Shown here: one piece after another, positions 6,879 through 10,394 of the stretch | Layout: each line of letters opens with the position of its first letter | How positions within the stretch are numbered: position 1 is the stretch's first letter | NCBI GenBank assembly: GCA_964530415.1 | Contig: CAZHAM010000022.1 | Location: 1 to 10,394 of the forward strand | Direction: 5' to 3' | Source of the DNA: CAZHAM01 sp964530415 | Lineage (GTDB): Bacteria > Patescibacteriota > WWE3 > UBA101185 > UBA10185 | Length of the DNA stretch: 10,394 nucleotides | Made by a program: the position numbers and the translations under genes | The notes under the pieces: model-generated | Told to the model about the DNA's origin: nothing | The model's input: only the letters and a program-made list of their open reading frames with translations | The model's database searches: none

Positions 6879-8732
6879 TTATGAGACTATTTCTTTGTCT
6901 GGCGGAATGCCGTAAAACTTCACCAGCTCCGAACAAATTTCCATCCACAGGGGAACGGCAGTTTCTGAAGCAAAAACTTTGGGACGCGGCTCCTCAAGTT
7001 TTACTATCATAGAGAAATCTCTGTTTGTAGACAAATAGCCTACAAAAGTTGCATTGGTTCTATCTTTTGAATAGCTGCCTTTTTCAGGAATTTGAGCCGT
7101 ACCGGTTTTTCCGGCGATTTTATAGTTTTTAAGTATAAAAAACTTTGCTTCTCCGCCTTCGGCGGCTTTTTCCAGCATACTATTCATTGTTTCGGCAGTT
7201 TCTTTAGACAGAACGCGCCTAACAGTTTTTGTAGGAATCTCAATTGTTTTATCCCCATCGTAAATTTCGCTAATTATTTTTGGCTGAACCAGGAAACCAC
7301 CGTTGGCAAATACATTAAACGCATTTAAAATTTGGAGCGGCGTAGTTGATATTCCCTGGCCAAAAGAAATGTTTGCGGTATCGATTGCAGTCCACGAATC
7401 GTCATCCCTCAAAATTCCGGAATCTTCGCCCTCGAGTGTAATGCCGGTTTTGTCTTTAAATCCAAATTTTTCTAAGTAATCGTAAAGATTCCGCGAACCA
7501 ACCATTGTGCCAACCCATGCTGCACCGATGTTGTTTGATTTCTGAAGCAGTTGAACAATGGTTTGTGTCCCGTGGTGTTTACCATCCCAGTTGTCGATAA
7601 CATGGGTCGAATATGTCACCGGTCCTTTGTCCTCAAACGTCGTTCCGGGGTTGACGAGTTTTAAGTCTACTGCGCTCGAGATTGTAAATGGTTTCATAAC
7701 CGAGCCTGGTTCGTAATTTTGGGCAATTGCAAGATTTCGTTTATCAGTTAGTTTTCGATGAGAAGATTCTTTTTCAAACTCATCTTCATTTTGTAAGTTA
7801 GAAGGTTCAAAGGTTGGATAGTTTGCAAGAGCGATTACCTCACCAGTTGAAGGGTTCATTACAATTACAGTACCGGATACCGCATCGTATTTTTTCACGC
7901 CTTCCTCAAGTTTTTTCTCAACCATAAATTGGATAGATTTATTTAAAGTAAGTTTTACATCTCTGCCTTCAGCAGGATCGACTTTACGGTATCCTCCCAT
8001 TAATATCGGTATCCCCACCGCATCTCTTTCCTGAATAACTCTTCCGTTTTTACCGCGTAAATCTTCATTCAAACTTCCCTCGATGCCAAAATAGCCGGTT
8101 TTTTCGCCTTTCTCGTCGCTGGCAATAAATCCAAGAACGTGAGCTCCCAAAGAATTTTCGGGATAAAATCTCGTCGGCTCTTCATCAAAGCCCACACCTT
8201 TAATTTCCAATTCCTGAAGTTTTTCTTTATCAAGAGGAGAGAGTCCCCTTTCAGCTGCAACCCACATTAGATCCTGATTTACCAAATTAAAATATTTCTC
8301 GTATAGTTCGTTAAAAATTTCTTCTTGAGATAATTTCTTGGAACTTGACGCTGTGGTCTCTTCGCTCTCGTTTGCTAAAGTTTCTTTAGAAAGTCGCTCA
8401 AATTTTATGGCAGAAACGGCTTCGGCAAGTTTATGGGAGATTTCATATTTATCGGCAATGACATTAGGCTCTAAAAACATTAGATAATTAGACTTTGTGC
8501 CCGCAAGAATAAAACCATCGCTACTTATAATGTCTCCTCTTTCGGAAATTAGCTCCTGTGAATCCATGTACTGCCCCAAGGCCATTGCTTTAAACTTCTC
8601 GTGGTCCAGAACCTGAATTTTAAATAATCTAACTGAAATAACTAAAAAGGCAATGAAAAAACACGCGATAACAAAATTTAACCGCAAATTATCGTGATCT
8701 TTCTTTAAAGAAGATTTGAAAGCGCGCTTCAT
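6879..8732 (-). CDS. ftsI: Class B penicillin-binding protein (FtsI/PBP2-type transpeptidase)
   Basis: A 617-aa D,D-transpeptidase that cross-links peptidoglycan, here most likely at the division septum. A basic cytoplasmic N-terminus is followed by one membrane helix (about 18-36). The dimerisation/pedestal domain has SERGDIIS (63-70) and FGIEGSLNEDLRG (215-227). The transpeptidase domain has all three active-site motifs: SVMK (S344 nucleophile, K347), SNN (399-401) and KTG (542-544). Supporting blocks are EPGSVMKPFT (341-350) and FGQGISTTPLQ (457-467). There is no PASTA domain. A Ser/Thr/Glu-rich stretch at about 115-137 looks like a flexible insert in the pedestal. The FtsI assignment, rather than an elongation PBP2, rests on position directly after mraZ, rsmH and the FtsL-like gene. 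The gap from that gene is 21 bases and the start lacks a Shine-Dalgarno site. Confidence 0.95.
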   Translation of the reverse strand: MKRAFKSSLKKDHDNLRLNFVIACFFIAFLVISVRLFKIQVLDHEKFKAMALGQYMDSQELISERGDIISSDGFILAGTKSNYLMFLEPNVIADKYEISHKLAEAVSAIKFERLSKETLANESEETTASSSKKLSQEEIFNELYEKYFNLVNQDLMWVAAERGLSPLDKEKLQELEIKGVGFDEEPTRFYPENSLGAHVLGFIASDEKGEKTGYFGIEGSLNEDLRGKNGRVIQERDAVGIPILMGGYRKVDPAEGRDVKLTLNKSIQFMVEKKLEEGVKKYDAVSGTVIVMNPSTGEVIALANYPTFEPSNLQNEDEFEKESSHRKLTDKRNLAIAQNYEPGSVMKPFTISSAVDLKLVNPGTTFEDKGPVTYSTHVIDNWDGKHHGTQTIVQLLQKSNNIGAAWVGTMVGSRNLYDYLEKFGFKDKTGITLEGEDSGILRDDDSWTAIDTANISFGQGISTTPLQILNAFNVFANGGFLVQPKIISEIYDGDKTIEIPTKTVRRVLSKETAETMNSMLEKAAEGGEAKFFILKNYKIAGKTGTAQIPEKGSYSKDRTNATFVGYLSTNRDFSMIVKLEEPRPKVFASETAVPLWMEICSELVKFYGIPPDKEIVS

Positions 8733-8744
8733 AGTTTAATTCTA
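8733..8744 (-). promoter_or_regulatory. Possible internal leaderless promoter (-10) of the PBP gene
   Basis: Minus-strand TAGAAT (8744-8739), five of six -10 bases, is followed by six bases (TAAACT) and the ATG at 8732. This is the same spacing as at three other starts in the window. No convincing -35 is seen 16-18 bases upstream, where the sequence lies in the tail of the FtsL-like gene. Confidence 0.3.
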
Positions 8745-8753
8745 ATTGAAAGG

Positions 8754-9062
8754 CTACTCTTTTGATACTACCGCAACCGGTGTGGGGGAGTTAAGTTTAA
8801 GAGAGATCAAAGCATCGTGTAGCTCCACGTAACCTAATTGGGAGGCTTTGTCTTCAACATACGCCAAAGATGTGAGTTCTGAATTTATATAATCAAGTTT
8901 TGAGATTTCTTTTTCTAAATAGGCCTTTTGCTCGTACAACCCGCGCAACTCAGTATTTTTGACCGCTAAAACGTTAGAGCACTGGATTCTAAACATAATA
9001 CTTCCGACAAGCAAAACGAGTGTAAATATGTATAATGTTTTTAATTTAAAAAGTCTTTTCAT
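8754..9062 (-). CDS. ftsL: FtsL/DivIC-like division protein
   Basis: A 102-aa single-pass membrane protein: a basic N-terminus (MKRLFKLK), a hydrophobic helix (about 9-25), then a helical, charged stretch (about 32-72) with heptad-like leucines and the look of a coiled coil, and a short tail. Small bitopic coiled-coil proteins of this layout between rsmH and ftsI are FtsL, a scaffold of the FtsQ-FtsL-FtsB complex that activates septal synthesis. The sequence itself is poorly conserved, so the name rests mostly on topology and position; DivIC/FtsB-like is the alternative. The start at 9062 lies 17 bases inside the end of rsmH, and TTAAGGG sits just before the ATG with a short spacing, so translation may be coupled. 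Confidence 0.8.
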   Translation of the reverse strand: MKRLFKLKTLYIFTLVLLVGSIMFRIQCSNVLAVKNTELRGLYEQKAYLEKEISKLDYINSELTSLAYVEDKASQLGYVELHDALISLKLNSPTPVAVVSKE

Positions 9063-9942
9063 AAACCCTTAACTTTGCGCTTCTTGAATGTACGTTCTCT
9101 AATACTTCGCTCTCCGATACCTCAATAGGCTTGCTTGTTAAGGCAACTAATTTAAAGGGCTGTGCGCCGAGGCCGAATTGTTTTACTAGTTTATCCTCCA
9201 AAGAGTGAAAACTAATTACTGCAATTAGACCGCCAGGCAGCAAAAGGCGCGCAGCCCGAGGCAGTGAAAGCTTCAGGTTATTCAATTCGTCATTCACGGC
9301 TATCCTTAACGCCTGAAATGTACGAGTTGCAGGATGAATCCTGCCGTTTTCATAACCTGGAGGAGATACAGACTTTAAAAGATTTGCGAGCTCTTTTGTT
9401 GTCTGAAACTTCTTCAAACTACGAAACTTCACTATTGCTGAAGCAAACTTATTTGCTAAACGTTCGTCCGATAACTCTCTTATCAGCTTTGATAACTCTC
9501 TTTCGCCTAATGAATTTACTAGGTCAGCTGCCGTAACACCCAAAGTGTTGTCTAATCTCATATCCAAAGGCTGATCGTTTAAAAAACTGAGTCCCAATTC
9601 GCTTTCGAGTTGTGATGTGCTGTACCCAAGGTCGTATAAAATTCCATTTACCTCGTCAAAACCATTTTCCTTTGCTATTTTGTCAACGTCCCTAAAATTA
9701 CCCAAAACTCCTTTAAAGTTTTTTGTTAAGCCTTCTTCGGCAATTCTCGAATTAGTTCTTGCTAAACTCTCGGTGCTGTAATCCAAACCCAAAACCTGCG
9801 CTCCTGATCTCAAAATCTCCAATGTATGTCCCCCGTCTCCAAGTGTGCAGTCTATGTATTTTTTACCTTTAGAGGGCTCAAAATACTTTAAAATTTCCTT
9901 TACAAGTACCGGTTTGTGATATTGTTCCAAAGATTCCGTCAT
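9046..9942 (-). CDS. rsmH: 16S rRNA (cytosine-1402-N4)-methyltransferase
   Basis: A 298-aa SAM-dependent enzyme (formerly MraW) that methylates N4 of C1402 in the ribosomal decoding centre. N-terminal YHKPVLVKEIL (8-18) is the usual start block. The SAM-binding loop is DCTLGDGGHT (31-40). DLGYSTSQLE (104-113) corresponds to the family DLGVSSxQLD, GLSFLNDQPLDMRLD lies at 117-131, IHPATRTFQALRIAVNDEL at 202-220, and ISFHSLEDKLVK at 243-254. The C-terminus ends in the normal HSRSAKLRV block (285-293), so the protein is complete. It starts 10 bases after the mraZ stop without a clear Shine-Dalgarno site, and its 3' end overlaps the FtsL-like gene by 17 bases. This fits the conserved mraZ-rsmH-ftsL-ftsI order. 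Confidence 0.97.
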   Translation of the reverse strand: MTESLEQYHKPVLVKEILKYFEPSKGKKYIDCTLGDGGHTLEILRSGAQVLGLDYSTESLARTNSRIAEEGLTKNFKGVLGNFRDVDKIAKENGFDEVNGILYDLGYSTSQLESELGLSFLNDQPLDMRLDNTLGVTAADLVNSLGERELSKLIRELSDERLANKFASAIVKFRSLKKFQTTKELANLLKSVSPPGYENGRIHPATRTFQALRIAVNDELNNLKLSLPRAARLLLPGGLIAVISFHSLEDKLVKQFGLGAQPFKLVALTSKPIEVSESEVLENVHSRSAKLRVYEKTF

Positions 9943-9952
9943 TTATGTTCTA

Positions 9953-10378
9953 TTAGGCGGACAGCTCGTTTGCAGACAGCTCTCTGGAAATTTTTTCAAC
10001 GTGCTCTTGCCACTTATCCTGATCCCAAATTTCTATATGATCCCCTACTCCGATTACCGCTGTTTTTGTGTCTATACCAGCGTAATCTTTTAAATTTGCC
10101 GGAATTACCATTCTTCCTTGAGAATCTACTGCTGATTCGGTTGCCGACGTATATAAATATCGCTCTAGATCGCTCTTATTTAGACTTCCGTTTAGATTTT
10201 CAACCTGCTTTTGAACGTTTGATGACCATTCCTGAGTATCGTAAACAAATATGCACTTTTCAAAGCCCTTAGAAAGAATCACCTCAGCACTCGAGATTTG
10301 TTCTCGAAATTTCTTGGGCAGTGATATTCGTGATCCTTCTGTGATATTTGGGTTGTACTCCCCAAGAAACATTCTCAC
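9953..10378 (-). CDS. mraZ: MraZ, AbrB-fold regulator of the dcw cluster
   Basis: A 141-aa protein with two SpoVT/AbrB-type swapped-hairpin repeats. MraZ forms a ring oligomer, binds repeats upstream of its own operon and controls division genes. MFLGEYNPNI opens the first repeat, with SRISLPKKFR at 16-25. The second repeat has the canonical DSQGR (85-89) followed by MVIPANLK. In the first repeat the usual Asp of the DxxxR signature is Thr (T13, with R17 kept). The usual N-terminus of the family starts at MFLGEY (ATG at 10372). Here a GTG two codons upstream is placed eight bases after a strong AAGGAG, so GTG at 10378 is the better start. It is the first gene of the division cluster; only 16 bases of its upstream region are in the window, so the promoter and MraZ boxes cannot be seen. 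Confidence 0.96.
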   Translation of the reverse strand: MRMFLGEYNPNITEGSRISLPKKFREQISSAEVILSKGFEKCIFVYDTQEWSSNVQKQVENLNGSLNKSDLERYLYTSATESAVDSQGRMVIPANLKDYAGIDTKTAVIGVGDHIEIWDQDKWQEHVEKISRELSANELSA

Positions 10379-10386
10379 TTTAAAAT

Positions 10387-10392
10387 CTCCTT
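10387..10392 (-). promoter_or_regulatory. Strong Shine-Dalgarno site of mraZ
   Basis: Minus-strand AAGGAG is followed by eight bases and the GTG at 10378, or 14 bases to the ATG at 10372. The spacing decides in favour of the GTG. This is the best Shine-Dalgarno match in the window. Confidence 0.75.
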
Positions 10393-10394
10393 AA

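Noticed and set aside
9916..10272. Plus-strand open frame of 118 codons opposite mraZ and the start of rsmH
   Set aside because: It runs antisense to mraZ, which has a strong Shine-Dalgarno site and conserved repeats. The Leu/Arg/Pro-rich translation looks like a shadow.

Overview
This is an AT-rich, densely packed bacterial chromosome segment using the standard genetic code, since every gene reads through without internal UGA recoding. The gene set, the minimal signalling proteins, the short division cluster and the divergent enolase suggest a streamlined bacterium. A member of the Candidate Phyla Radiation (Patescibacteria, e.g. a Microgenomates or WWE3-like lineage) is my best guess. That placement is inference and no phylum is proven. 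Nothing resembling a phage, transposon, CRISPR array, tRNA or rRNA is visible, and no gap between genes exceeds about 80 bp.

Right part (10378 down to 6492, minus strand): the start of a division and cell wall (dcw) cluster. It runs mraZ, rsmH, an FtsL-like small membrane protein, a class B penicillin-binding protein (FtsI/PBP2 type), then a YraN-family protein. No mur, ftsW or mraY gene follows the PBP, so the cluster is shortened here. yraN converges tail to tail with a LytR-CpsA-Psr (LCP) gene on the plus strand (5470-6489), with only two bases between the stop codons and an AT-only inverted repeat at the junction.

Left part (5389 down to 1, minus strand): a co-oriented run divergent from the LCP gene. 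It holds a receiver-only response regulator, a histidine kinase with one membrane helix and no sensor domain, a phosphomannomutase/phosphoglucomutase, phosphoenolpyruvate synthase, and the first 125 codons of an enolase-like gene cut by the window edge. PEP synthase makes PEP from pyruvate, enolase interconverts PEP and 2-phosphoglycerate, and the mutase makes hexose-1-phosphate for glycan precursors. The run therefore reads as a route from pyruvate toward sugars and envelope polymers, headed by a two-component pair. LCP proteins attach glycopolymers to the envelope, which fits the neighbourhood.

The most interesting non-coding signal is a repeated promoter geometry. Upstream of the response regulator, LCP, PEP synthase and PBP genes, a -10-like hexamer ends exactly six bases before the ATG. 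None of these four starts has a good Shine-Dalgarno sequence at the chosen ATG. That is the layout expected of leaderless mRNAs. By contrast, mraZ and the histidine kinase have clear Shine-Dalgarno sites. Three start codons were moved from the longest open frame on this kind of evidence (PEP synthase to 2660, histidine kinase to 4944, mutase to 4094).
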